In this document: piece by piece, positions 8,571 to 17,493 of the stretch
How the letters are laid out: each line of letters begins with the position of its first letter
Numbering within the stretch: position 1 is the first letter of the stretch
Assembly: GCF_003989135.1 (NCBI RefSeq)
Contig: NZ_RYZZ01000016.1
Span: 1 to 64,000 of the forward strand
DNA: 64,000 bases
Direction: 5' to 3'
Source of the DNA: Peribacillus cavernae
Lineage (GTDB): Bacteria; Bacillota; Bacilli; Bacillales; DSM-1321
Position numbers and translations under genes: made by a program
Notes under the pieces: generated by a model
What the model was told of the DNA's origin: nothing
Seen by the model: only the letters and a program-made list of their open reading frames with translations
Database searches by the model: none

Positions 8571-9362
8571 TTAAATCCACTCTTTTCCATGTTCACCAAT
8601 GAATTTAATATCGTTTTGATAATGTTCAAGATGCCCTTCATCTATCATCTTTTGAAAAGCAATGTCACCTTCACTGGCTTTTCTTGTAATTATTTTACAT
8701 AGCCCTTCTAATCGTAGCAATACCATTTCCAAATAATCTTCTTCTATTCCCTCACCGTAAGAATCAAAAAACAATCTAACTCTTTGTTTTATACTGTTAG
8801 CATGCTGTAATGAATTATAATAAACTTTCTCACCTGTTTCAGAAAGATAAAATCTACTTAGGGGGATGCAAGTATAAAGAGTATAAGCTATGTCCCAAAG
8901 TCTAGGACCAGGTCCAGCAACATCAAAATCAATAATACCTATTGGTCTTTCATGATTAAAAATAATATTGTATATTGCAAAATCATTATGGCATAGTACC
9001 TCAAATTGTTGGGGGGTGTTATCTATCGATTGCCAGCTATCATCAAATGAAAAATCACTCACAGCATCATGATAAAGACGGAGCATCTTTGCTATTTCTT
9101 TTAAAACATTATTTGACCACATATATTCTTTTAAAGGATAATTACCAGCTTCTCCCTCAATAAATGATAATATTTCTCTTTGTTTCTCATCAATTCCTAA
9201 AAGCTTTGGTGCATAACTGAAACCTTTGTTCTCCAAATGCTTTAATAGCTTATGAATTTTGGGACTATCTGGCTTTAATTCTCGTCGCACAGTATCTTCC
9301 AAACGATAAACGTTAGAGACATTCCCTCCTGTTAGCATTTCTTCGTTTTCATGGTTTGACAT
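8571..9362 (-). CDS. Aminoglycoside phosphotransferase-family kinase
   Basis: A 263-residue protein of the APH/choline-kinase fold. The catalytic loop reads CHNDFAIYNIIF (H-D-x4-N pattern, near residue 143), followed by the metal-binding GIIDFDVAGPGP (DFG equivalent). The N-terminal nucleotide loop is GGNVSNVY. Such enzymes phosphorylate small hydroxylated molecules: aminoglycosides, macrolides, homoserine or sugars. No signature identifies the substrate, and resistance is only a possibility. GGGAGG precedes the ATG. It sits in the same co-oriented array as fosB. Confidence 0.8.
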   Translation of the reverse strand: MSNHENEEMLTGGNVSNVYRLEDTVRRELKPDSPKIHKLLKHLENKGFSYAPKLLGIDEKQREILSFIEGEAGNYPLKEYMWSNNVLKEIAKMLRLYHDAVSDFSFDDSWQSIDNTPQQFEVLCHNDFAIYNIIFNHERPIGIIDFDVAGPGPRLWDIAYTLYTCIPLSRFYLSETGEKVYYNSLQHANSIKQRVRLFFDSYGEGIEEDYLEMVLLRLEGLCKIITRKASEGDIAFQKMIDEGHLEHYQNDIKFIGEHGKEWI

Positions 9363-9489
9363 CTAAATATTCCTCCCTAATATGACTTTCTATAAACCGT
9401 AAAACAGTTCAACTAACCCGTTAATTTAAGTACATCCACTACACAATCTTTATTATACTTTACATAAATATCCAATTATCTTATTAGTT

Positions 9490-9560
9490 GTTATTCAATT
9501 ATCTGGTCCTTAACATAAAGAAAAAGCACAATTCTTGCTACAGAATTGCGCCCTTTAGCT
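9490..9560 (-). repeat. Cassette-boundary repeat r5
   Basis: In gene direction: AAAGGGCGCAATTCTGTAGC followed by AAGAATTGTGCTTTTT, pairing GCGCAATTCT with AGAATTGTGC, then TTGAATAACAAC. The arrangement matches r1. It overlaps the end of the GNAT reading frame. Confidence 0.55.
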
Positions 9561-9940
9561 TTTTTCTTATATGATTGCCATACTCCTCCTGAACCAATTG
9601 TAAAGCCACACTTTTTATAAAAGTTAGTCTTATTTTCCTCATATGTTACCGTTACAATCCCTAATCCAAAACGTTCAGACTCTCTCAATAATTCCTTTAT
9701 CAACTCAACTCCAATTCCTTGTCCTTGATACTCAGGATGAACGATTATATCTTCCATATAACCATGTTTTAAGCCCATTCCACAACCAAAAGCAATCAGT
9801 TTATTATTTTCATCTCTTACCCCAGCCCAAAAATTACAACGCTCAAACAAAGTCGGGTAAACTTTTTCTCGTCTACTCCAACCAACAAGTTCTCTTAATT
9901 CTAGCACTTCATTATTAGATATTGGAATGTTTATAATCAC
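9491..9940 (-). CDS. GNAT-family acetyltransferase
   Basis: A 149-residue GNAT. The acetyl-CoA loop is HPEYQGQGIGVELIKELL (R/Q-x-x-G-x-G/A), and the C-terminal motif B reads NFYKKCGF. The expected fold ends around WQSYKKKA; the last 20 residues or so are encoded by the downstream boundary repeat r5, so the natural stop seems to have been lost. The start is GTG with a poor ribosome binding site, so the N-terminus is uncertain. The substrate is unknown. Confidence 0.75.
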   Translation of the reverse strand: MIINIPISNNEVLELRELVGWSRREKVYPTLFERCNFWAGVRDENNKLIAFGCGMGLKHGYMEDIIVHPEYQGQGIGVELIKELLRESERFGLGIVTVTYEENKTNFYKKCGFTIGSGGVWQSYKKKAKGRNSVARIVLFLYVKDQIIE

Positions 9941-10049
9941 TTTTTAGTTCATTTTATTCCTCTCTCATTCACCTACAATAGAATTCTATGCTAATTTCTA
10001 TATGATGAAGCCTTATCCTTCTTCCACTAAACGGTTCTATAATTGATTA

Positions 10050-10112
10050 AAGACCAAGAGAAATGGACTGCTGAAACAGTCCATTGTTGTTCAATTCTTG
10101 CGCCCGATTACT
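10050..10112 (-). repeat. Boundary repeat r6 with adjacent hairpin
   Basis: In gene direction AATCGGGCGCAAGAATTGAA is followed by CAACAATGGACTG and a pairing CAGTCC arm. The core is at 10100-10109. It lies between the ISL3 remnant and the GNAT gene, where the transposase gene is cut off. Confidence 0.55.
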
Positions 10113-10139
10113 GCATAGTCAAATGTCAAGTCGATGTTC

Positions 10140-11053
10140 TAAGTTAGAAACCTAATTCGATAACTTTCCTTCAGTTCATAGGCCTGTTTCAGTTCCTCTG
10201 ATAAATCCAAATAACGATCCAGATGCCATCGTTCGTTTCTGTGAGACAGTCTTGAGCTTTATGAAACACATGCTTCATCCGTTTGCACTTCTTACGATCA
10301 TAGTCATGAAACGCCTGTTGGGCACGTCTTCTCACTCCATCCAGTGCCCAGTAAATATACCGGCAAAAGTGGAAACGGTCTGCCACAATACTGGACGGCT
10401 CAAGGCCATTTGTACGGCTGCTTTAAAGTATTGGCTCATATTCATGATAACTACTTGAACCTGGGCACCATGCTTTTGCAGGTAGTGCTTGATTGTACTT
10501 TTATAGCGGCTAGGAAGAATATCCAGGGGTTGCTTTGTGATCCCGTCGGCAATAATTAACTGATATTTCCCTTCTCTGGTGTCCCCTTTATATTCATCAA
10601 TGGCAATGACTGCTGGAAGCTCCTTTACCGCACGAATTTCACTTTTTGCCAGACGGTCAAACCGGCGTACAATGGTAGATGAAGAGGTACCATAATGTTG
10701 GGCCGTTTCTTTAAACGTCTTTCCTTTAATAGCCCGGATCGATACGGCTTGATTCCACTCTACTGACGTTCTCTGGTAGCGCTCAACAATGGGTGTTTTC
10801 TCTGAAAAGCGTTTCCCGCAGTCACACACATAACGGCGACGTCTATAAAAATTTGAGTGGTTCGTTCAAACCATTTTATATGATGGATCTTTTGAATCCG
10901 GTAATCATGTATCTTATTGGTTCTCGCGTTGCACTGGGGACAACGGTGGGTCCTCGGTTCCATCTCCACAAAAATACGCATCACTCCTTCTGCTTCATCT
11001 ACCTTAGTGACGATAGCTTCTTTCAATCCCGGAATATCCATGGTACTATTCAT
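10140..11053 (-). mobile_element. ISL3-family transposase, multiply frameshifted
   Basis: The N-terminal zinc finger (HRCPQCNARTNKIHDY, then YVCDCGKRF) and helix-turn-helix are followed by the DDE part with AIDEYKGD and KYQLIIAD. The coding path changes frame near 10835, 10385 and 10220. The last readable stretch is RYLDLSEELKQAYELKESYR, after which the gene stops near 10140, so roughly the last third is missing. It is inactive. It separates the fosB array from the T-box exporter. Confidence 0.85.
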
Positions 11054-11149
11054 TTACACGGAACCCCAATTCTCTTTACTTGTTTCTCGATAATTCAAGT
11101 ATAAAGAAATTAGGGCTTTGCGTGTCTTTTGTATCTAGACCCCAACAAA

Positions 11150-11155
11150 TATAAT
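11150..11155 (+). promoter_or_regulatory. Candidate -10 box for the T-box leader
   Basis: A perfect TATAAT about 100 bases before T-box stem I. The -35 region (TTTTGT or TTGTAT) is weak, so this is a candidate only. Confidence 0.35.
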
Positions 11156-11249
11156 AGAGCCAAAATAACAATTATAATTATTAGTGTGGAGTATTAAAAA
11201 ATTTCTTTACTTTCCACTTAAAGATTTGGTACGATTATCCACAATCAAA

Positions 11250-11533
11250 TAAACGCTATGAAGAGAAGAGTATAATCGGCAATTCTTTAAAGAGAGCTTC
11301 AGTTGGTGAAAAGGAGTAAGAATTAATGGTTGGAAGCAAGCCTCAGAGCAGCACATTGGATCCATGTAGGTGATAGTGTGACAGGAGCTCCTGTTATAGA
11401 GCTAGGGTATATGTATGGTCTTCCTACCGTACCTAATAAGGGTAATATGGTGACATATTATCAAACTGGGGTGGCACCACGGCACGCAACAACTCGTCCT
11501 CAAGACAAAGGTCTTGGGGGTGAGTTTTTTTAT
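11250..11533 (+). promoter_or_regulatory. T-box riboswitch upstream of an MFS exporter
   Basis: Stem I begins near 11250 with a K-turn-like ATGA and the loop E AGTA; the distal part has AATTCTT/AAGAATT arms around AGAGAGC and GGTGAAA, as in known T-boxes. The T-box antiterminator sequence GGGGTGGCACCACGG is at 11468-11482. It is followed by a competing terminator at 11492-11530 (ACTCGTCCTCAAGAC pairing with GTCTTGGGGGTGAGT, then T7). Uncharged tRNA would stabilise the antiterminator and allow expression. By alignment with glyQS the specifier would fall in GGAAGCAAGCC; CAA (Gln) fits the spacing best, but I do not consider it assigned. Confidence 0.88.
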
Positions 11534-11571
11534 TGTCCAAGTTTAAATTCACAAAAGGAGTGGAAATAAAA

Positions 11572-12825
11572 ATGCGTATAAAAAAGTTTATAAGGTCGTG
11601 GAAATACCCTTCCATTTTATTGTCCAGTATTGGTATTTCGAGTATAGGGGAATGGGTGTATTTTATAGCATTAAATTTAATCGTTCTTGATATGATGGGC
11701 GTAATTGCTGTCTCGGGTCTATATATACTTCGAGCTTTATCTGCGTTGTTTACTAACTTTTGGTCAGGTAGTCTAATTGACCGATTAAATAAAAAGCATC
11801 TTATGGTGTGGCTTGCTATATTCCAAGCAGTGTTTATTGCCTTACTTCCTTCACTAACGTCTCTTTGGGCAATATACGGTATTGTCTTCTTAATAAGTAT
11901 AGCTAGTTCCATGTACGGGCCTACGTCAATGACTTATATCACGAAGTTAATTCCCCGTGATCAAAGAAAACAATTTAATTCTCTCAGAAGCTTAATTGAT
12001 TCTGGAGCATTTGTTATTGGGCCTGCTATTGCAGGAATGATGTTTATGATTGGCACCCCCAATTTTGCGATATACACTAATGCAATAGTTCTATTTATAT
12101 CAGCACTAATCACATTATTCATGCCCAATATTGAAAAAGATGATTTTATTGAAACTAAAGATGAAAAAATAAGCTTGAAGGTATTGAAACTTGATTGGCA
12201 ATTAGTTGTTGATTTTAGTCGTAAACACGTGTACATTATGGTCATTTACTTACTATTCAGTGCGGTGATGGTTTTGGCAACTGCTATAGATTCACTGGAA
12301 GCAGCATTCTCTACAGAAGTGCTCTCTTTATCAGAGAGAGATTATGGACTCCTGGTGAGTATTGCGGGTGTTGGAATAATTGTCGGCTCCTTAGTAAACA
12401 TAATAATTGTTAAAAAGATAGCTACCTCCTGGCTGATTGGTCTTGGCTCCTTAATGATTTCAATCGGTTATATAATTTATGCCTTTTCAGGTAATTTTTT
12501 AACCGCAGCAATTGGTTTTTTTATCTTATCATTTTCGATGGCTTTTATGAACACAGGATTTTACACATTTTATCAAAATAATGTTCCTGTCAGCGTAATG
12601 GGTCGGGTTGGTAGTGTTTATGGTTTCATCGAAGCTTTTTTCATCATTATTGGGACTATAATTTTTGGAATTATGGCCGAATTGATATTTATTCGCTTCG
12701 TCGTTGTATTAGGAAGCCTAATTATGTTTGCAGTAACGATTATATTATTTATCTTTAATACACAACCCTCGAAAGCAGAGTATTATTCTGAGAAACATCA
12801 GTTACAAACTTCTGGCACTGATTAG
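11572..12825 (+). CDS. MFS exporter, macrolide-efflux type
   Basis: A 417-residue major facilitator of the Mef/MFS_3 group with about 12 membrane segments. The N-terminal GISSIGEWVYFIALNLIVLD and the loop motif GSLIDRLNKKHLM are typical. It is expected to extrude a hydrophobic drug or peptide-like molecule with protons. The ATG at 11572 has AAAGGAGTGG upstream; the in-frame TTG at 11533 lies at the terminator and is not used. It is the only gene under the T-box, an unusual control for an efflux pump. The AT-rich composition matches the island. The substrate is unknown. Confidence 0.85.
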   Translation: MRIKKFIRSWKYPSILLSSIGISSIGEWVYFIALNLIVLDMMGVIAVSGLYILRALSALFTNFWSGSLIDRLNKKHLMVWLAIFQAVFIALLPSLTSLWAIYGIVFLISIASSMYGPTSMTYITKLIPRDQRKQFNSLRSLIDSGAFVIGPAIAGMMFMIGTPNFAIYTNAIVLFISALITLFMPNIEKDDFIETKDEKISLKVLKLDWQLVVDFSRKHVYIMVIYLLFSAVMVLATAIDSLEAAFSTEVLSLSERDYGLLVSIAGVGIIVGSLVNIIIVKKIATSWLIGLGSLMISIGYIIYAFSGNFLTAAIGFFILSFSMAFMNTGFYTFYQNNVPVSVMGRVGSVYGFIEAFFIIIGTIIFGIMAELIFIRFVVVLGSLIMFAVTIILFIFNTQPSKAEYYSEKHQLQTSGTD

Positions 12826-12873
12826 AAATGTACAAAATAGCTTTAAGAAATGTGGAGTTAATGTAAGACGCAA

Positions 12874-12918
12874 TAGAAACCCAATTTCTCAGTGTCAAAA
12901 TGGGAAATTGGGTTTCTA
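12874..12918 (+). terminator. Terminator of the T-box exporter
   Basis: TAGAAACCCAATTTC pairs perfectly with GAAATTGGGTTTCTA across a 15-base loop and is followed by TTTG. Confidence 0.75.
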
Positions 12919-13005
12919 TTTGTTCAACAGGCGTGCACTTTAACCTAATATCAACCCATGTTATTTTGCAAGCAGTTATTCCATTAAATGGCCCGATTGC
13001 GGTAT
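12918..13005 (+). repeat. Boundary repeat r7
   Basis: TTTGTTCAACAGGCGTGCAC resembles the TTGTTCAA-GGGCGC unit of r1. A second unit, AAATGGCCCGATTGCGG, resembles the complement of AATCGGGC. It lies just after the exporter terminator and closes the array. Confidence 0.4.
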
Positions 13006-13030
13006 AACCTTAAATTACTTTTACCATAAG

Positions 13031-13063
13031 AAACCCCTTTAGACAAATTACATCCAAAGGGGT
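13031..13063. terminator. Hairpin, possible terminator of nrdJ
   Basis: AAACCCCTTT pairs with AAAGGGGT. It lies about 110 bases past the nrdJ stop. The T run is weak. Confidence 0.4.
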
Positions 13064-13067
13064 AAAA

Positions 13068-13147
13068 CTTCGCAACTTTTTTATAAACATCGTGACTTTG
13101 TTTTAAACATCGCATCTTTTTTACAAACATCGCGACTTTATTTTAAA
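13068..13147. repeat. Four tandem 20-bp repeats
   Basis: Four head-to-tail units of exactly 20 bases, consensus CATCGCGACTTTNTTTTAAA, at 13068, 13088, 13108 and 13128. They lie in the 3' flank of nrdJ, between its stop and the hairpin at 13031-13063. Confidence 0.85.
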
Positions 13148-13175
13148 GCCACACAGGTTTGTGTGCGTTATAGGT

Positions 13176-15997
13176 TTACAGGCCGCATTTCAATTGGGCG
13201 CCGCAGTTGGTACATGTGTTGCAGCCGCCTATTTCGTTTACTTCACCTTTACGGCAGACGGGACAAGTATTTCCTACTTCAGATCCGATTGTTACATTAG
13301 TGGACCGCAATTCATTGATGGTATCAACCAGGACTACTTTTTTCTTTTCTTCTGGATATTCCAGATCGAACTCATCCAGATTGTTTTCTTCTGCCTTCAA
13401 AGTAAGCACCTGGCTGTCACGGCTGCCGTCGACATAAACCGTTCCGCCCTTTGCTCCGCCTTTGTACAGGCGCTCATATACATTTTCGACCTGCTCGACC
13501 GTATAGCCTTTCGGTGCGTTGACCGTTTTGCTGATGGAACTGTCAATCCAGCGCTGGATGATGCATTGCACATCAGCATGTGCTTCCGGTGCAAGCTCCA
13601 TCGAGGAAATAAACCATTTCGGAAGGTTATCAGGATCGGCATCCGGATTTCTGTCCAAATACTCCCGCACGATATCCGCCTTTACCTCGATGAATTTCCC
13701 GAGCCGGCCGCTTCTATAGTAGGTGAAGGAGAAGTAAGGTTCGAGACCTGTGGAGACTCCGACCATCGTCCCAGTAGATCCAGTTGGAGCAACAGTTAAT
13801 AAGTGTGAATTACGAATTCCGTTTTCTAGAATTGATTTCCGCACGTCTTCAGGCATTTTCTTCATAAAGCCGGTTTCGATAAATGCATGTCTTAAACGAT
13901 TTGTTTCTTCATGTGATTTTCCTTCAAGGAATGGAAAGCTTCCTTTTTCTTTTGCGAGCTCCACGGATGCACGGTAGGCAGTAGTGGCAATCGTTTCAAA
14001 AACCTTATCAATCAAGACGTTGCCTTCTTCGGAACCATACTCTGTTTCACAATAAATCAATAAATCATGAAGCCCCATGACTCCTAGCCCGACACGGCGT
14101 TCGCCAAGTGCCTGTTTTTTATTTTCTTCAAGGAAATAAGGAGTGGCGTCAATGACGTTATCCTGCATTCTGACACCGATTTCTACGGTTTTTTTCAATT
14201 TTTCAAAGTTTACCGATTTAGTTTCTTTATCTGCCATTTCAGCGAGATTCACTGCTGCAAGATTGCAGACCGAGAATGGAGCAAGCGGTTGTTCCAGTTT
14301 GTTATCGTAAAGGCTTTTTATCCTCTACTTCTTACACTTCTTATTTGTGTAAGTTCAGCATATCTTTTCATTACACTTGATTCATTAAATGCGTAATGTT
14401 GCGGCCTCGTGGGAGAATTATATTCTGCTTTCGCAGGTTCATCATCCTATGCGTTGCCCCTGGCTGGAAATTTACTCCCAGCCTTCGGTTCGGATTAGCA
14501 TCTCAGCCTTCCCGCTTTATTCCGCAATTTTTAACGTGAGGCAAACTAAGCTGCTCTACCACACGGGTTCGTCGCCACAACCTGCTGCCCGTACGCTTTA
14601 GCATTGGTCATGTCATTCGCATTGTCAATAAAGAAAATGCCTGGCTCAGCTGAATAGGTTGCACAGATATTAATCAGATTCCAAAGCTCTTTAGCCTTAA
14701 TTCTGCGGTAGACACGGACTTTATGTCCCTGTTTTTCCCACTCGCGCACATCCCCGACGTTATGCCATTCTTCGTTGTATAACTTCATTTTATCAGCGTC
14801 ATAGCCTTCGACATCGGGAAAGCGAAGCTCATATACTCCATCGTTTTCAACAGCATCCATAAATTCCTTTGTAAGGCAGACAGAGATGTTTGCACCTGTC
14901 AGGAATTCCGGATTGTGGACACTGTAGGTTCCCCCTGCGGCCAACTTGTTTTCTGCATCTCTAATAATTTTATCGTTAAAGCCGCCCTGGCCAGGAATGT
15001 TTTTATAATTAATAATTCCCTGGTACATCCCTTCCTCTTGCTCAGTATGCGGAGTGAATTTCAATTTTTCATTTGCGTATTTCTTAATTGTTTCGTCACT
15101 TGTATTTTCGATTAAGTAGCGGAGAATCCTTGGGTTTTGCATTTTTGAAATAATGAATTCAATGATATCTGGATGCCAGTCCGTAAGCATGATCATCTGA
15201 GCTCCGCGTCTTGACCCGCCCTGCTCAACCAAATGCGTCAGTTTCGCAATATCATCCAGCCAGGAAACCGACCCTGATGATTTTCCATTGACACCTTTTG
15301 CGAGCGTGTTCCTTGGACGAAGCGTCGAGCCGTTTGTACCGACACCGCCGCCGCGGCTCATGATCTCCATGACCTGCTTGCGGTGCTCAGAAATTCCTTC
15401 GCGTGAATCCTGGACAAAAGGCATGACATAGCAATTGAAGAACGTTACCTCGGTATCGGATCCCGCTCCGTATAGAACACGTCCTGCTGGTACGAAATGT
15501 AAATCGGCAAGCTCTTGATAGAACTTCTCGAACCATTCCTTGCGCTTTTCTTCTGTCGTTTCCACGGAAGCAAGTCCAGTTGCATTTCTTTTCGCGACTT
15601 GTTCGTAATAGATTTCCAACGGCTTTTCGATTACATCAAGGGAGCGGAGGATAATGCCTGTTTCGATTTCTTCAGGCTTGTCCAGCGCGCCGCGATACTC
15701 CTCATCAACCAACACTTCTGCTTTCTTGTTCTCCCAATCAATGCTCTGGATGAATCCCAATCCCCTTGCCGGAAACTTTGGATCCTCTTTGATCGTCAAG
15801 ACAACGAAATCACCATTCGTCAATGTCACTTTCTCGGTATCCTTGAACGAATAACGGTCAATCATCACCAGTCTTGAAACGCCCTTATGCGTTCGGAACA
15901 TGTCAGGTGTGATCTTGTGCACTTGTGGAAATAAGGAAATGTCCTTATTCAATCTTTCTACATTAATTTTTATGGGTTGTTTATAAACAACAGACAT
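13176..15997 (-). CDS. nrdJ: B12-dependent ribonucleotide reductase, intron-split
   Basis: A class II (adenosylcobalamin) ribonucleotide reductase that makes deoxyribonucleotides without needing oxygen or NrdF. The coding sequence is complement of 14558-15997 joined to 13176-14294, giving 852 residues. Visible features: the redox Cys in TFFNCYVMP, the glycine-rich MSRGGGVGTN, the catalytic NPCGE with Cys479 and Glu481, the PTGSTGTMVGVSTGLEP phosphate loop, and a C-terminal zinc-finger/thiol tail (CPVC, CNTCTNCGAQLKCGL). A group I intron sits between Gly480 and Glu481; the frame is restored only if it is spliced out. AAAGGAGAGG precedes the ATG, and two NrdR boxes lie upstream. Confidence 0.93.
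14295..14557 (-). ncRNA. Group I self-splicing intron in nrdJ
   Basis: A 263-nt insertion. The 5' exon ends in CGTGTGGT and the intron contains GCCTCACG, which pairs with it in P1 with a U-G wobble at the splice site and one internal mismatch. The intron ends in G, so joining yields GGT-GAA (Gly-Glu) and the uninterrupted NPCGEQPLAPFS. Near the 3' end AAGATATGCTGAAC resembles the conserved S element, followed by a CTTACAC/GTGTAAG hairpin. No endonuclease gene is inside. Confidence 0.88.
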
Positions 15998-16111
15998 GGC
16001 TACCTCTCCTTTTGTTACAATTCCCTTCCTAGATGCGATATCTATATGTAGATATTATAAAATCTGTTTCAGGTAACAAGGTACCCTTAATCTATCACAC
16101 CAAAACCCCAA

Positions 16112-16160
16112 AATCAATATATAGTGTATGATTTATTTCAGCCAACACTATATATTGTGT
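16112..16160 (-). promoter_or_regulatory. Two NrdR boxes upstream of nrdJ
   Basis: ACACTATATATTGTGT at 16145-16160 matches the NrdR consensus on both halves, and AATCAATATATAGTGT at 16112-16127 is a second, weaker box. Their centres are 33 bp apart, about three helical turns, as usual for NrdR pairs. NrdR with bound dATP/ATP would repress nrdJ. Confidence 0.85.
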
Positions 16161-16416
16161 CTTAGGTCAATTCCCTTCATCTTTGTCAATCCGAAAAAAA
16201 CTCACTCTACTAAAGCATATTATAGAAAATTATCGATTTAAGCCAGTTTTTAAGCGAATTTCGACTATTTTCGCCGTTGCATTCTTTTGCTTCTTTTTGA
16301 GTGCTTATGGCTGCTGAAAAACCGCCGAATCCTTGATAAATGCAAAATGTTTTTCCGAAAACAAAAAACGGCCGAAGCCGCTTTTATTACATGCTACTCA
16401 TCACAGTTTTTATAAA

Positions 16417-16465
16417 AAAATTTCTGGCAGGCAATCCGCTAACCAACGATCATCCTTGCCAGTCG
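16417..16465 (-). terminator. Terminator of lipM
   Basis: On the minus strand CTGGCAAGG pairs with CCTGCCAG across an AT-rich loop and is followed by AAATTTTTTT. Confidence 0.7.
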
Positions 16466-16472
16466 TTTTAAG

Positions 16473-17309
16473 CTATCTCATAAAGTTCCACTCATCGCTT
16501 TCATACTTTGATTTAGCAAGGTGATTGATTTCAACGAGTTGCTTGTCGCTCAGGGTATATAGCTGCAATTCGATATCAAGGCCCTCCGCAAAGCCTTTTT
16601 TGAACGCTTCTGTTGCTTGGGGGATATCTATTTTGCGGCTTGTTAGATCATGAATCGCAACAGCCTTAGCTCTAAAGCTTCTCATCATTCTTTCTTTAAC
16701 CCTGTCATTTGGAAAATTGAACATGCTGAACAATTTATCCTCATCTAAATCAAGCAAGATAGACCCGTGTTGCAGGATGACCCCTTTTTGCCTGGTCTGC
16801 GCGCTGCCGGCTACCTTTCTGCCTTCGACCACCAGCTCATACCAGCTTGGTGCATCGAAGCAAACCGACGATCTCGGCTCCCGTAAAGCGGCCTTTTCAT
16901 TATCCGTCTTCGGCACGGCAAAGTAAGCATCCAGGCCAAGATTTTTGAATCCCCTCAAAATCCCTTCGGAAATAACACGGTATGCTTCCGTGACATTCTT
17001 CGGCATATTAGGGTATTCCTCATTAACAATTACACTGTATGTAAGTTCATGCTCATGCAAAACAGCTCGGCCGCCAGTGGGCCGTCTGACGAAACCCGCG
17101 CCTTGCTTTTTAACTTCTTCGAGATTGATTTCTTTTTCGGCTTTCTGGAAATAGCCTATGGAAAGGGTCGCCGGGTCCCAGCCGTAAAAACGGATGATCG
17201 GCGGAATCCTGCCATTGCTGTGCCAATTCAACAGCGCTTCATCCATAGCCATATTAAAAGACGGGGAGCAATTTCCCGAATCAATGTATGCCCAGACTTC
17301 TTTTTTCAT
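16473..17309 (-). CDS. lipM: Octanoyltransferase LipM
   Basis: A 278-residue lipoate-ligase-fold enzyme that moves octanoyl groups from acyl carrier protein to the lipoyl domain of GcvH, the first step of lipoic acid synthesis in bacilli. The glycine/arginine block [18 protein letters not shown] is at residues 75-92. The acyl-thioester nucleophile is Cys150 ([13 protein letters not shown]) and the conserved Lys is at 165 (GRKVAGSAQ), the same numbering as in B. subtilis LipM. AGAGGG precedes the ATG. Its neighbour, the glycine cleavage operon, depends on lipoylated GcvH. Confidence 0.95.
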   Translation of the reverse strand: MKKEVWAYIDSGNCSPSFNMAMDEALLNWHSNGRIPPIIRFYGWDPATLSIGYFQKAEKEINLEEVKKQGAGFVRRPTGGRAVLHEHELTYSVIVNEEYPNMPKNVTEAYRVISEGILRGFKNLGLDAYFAVPKTDNEKAALREPRSSVCFDAPSWYELVVEGRKVAGSAQTRQKGVILQHGSILLDLDEDKLFSMFNFPNDRVKERMMRSFRAKAVAIHDLTSRKIDIPQATEAFKKGFAEGLDIELQLYTLSDKQLVEINHLAKSKYESDEWNFMR

Positions 17310-17493
17310 ATCAAACCCTCTTTACTATCATCATTACCCTAGTAGTGTATCAAACTTATCTGCTAATAAAAAGCAAACAAGCTCTTCTGACGTTACTTTC
17401 GTTTTCGGTAAAAAACTTTTTGATTAATAGAGCGTTCAATAATATAATAAGGAATGTCTGTATTGCCTTTAGCAAAGAAAGGGGTCCTGAGCT

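Larger units (their letters stand above)
15998..16472. other. Intergenic between nrdJ and lipM
   Basis: Apart from the NrdR boxes and the lipM terminator, no gene or conserved hairpin is seen here. No cobalamin riboswitch (B12 box) was recognised upstream of nrdJ. Confidence 0.5.

Noticed and set aside
6420..10112. Classical integron
   Set aside because: No tyrosine integrase, attI or typical attC R/L boxes (RYYYAAC/GTTRRRY) were found; only the arrangement is similar.
11330..11569. 79-codon open frame upstream of the exporter
   Set aside because: It lies inside the T-box leader and its terminator; codons follow the RNA structure, and it has no conserved features.
13176..15997. Two separate reductase genes
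   Set aside because: Removing the 263-base insertion restores one continuous protein across the catalytic motif, and P1 pairing is visible; a split gene is the poorer explanation.
16098..16161. Cobalamin riboswitch before nrdJ
   Set aside because: No GCCACTG-like B12 box or large leader was seen; the palindromes are NrdR boxes.
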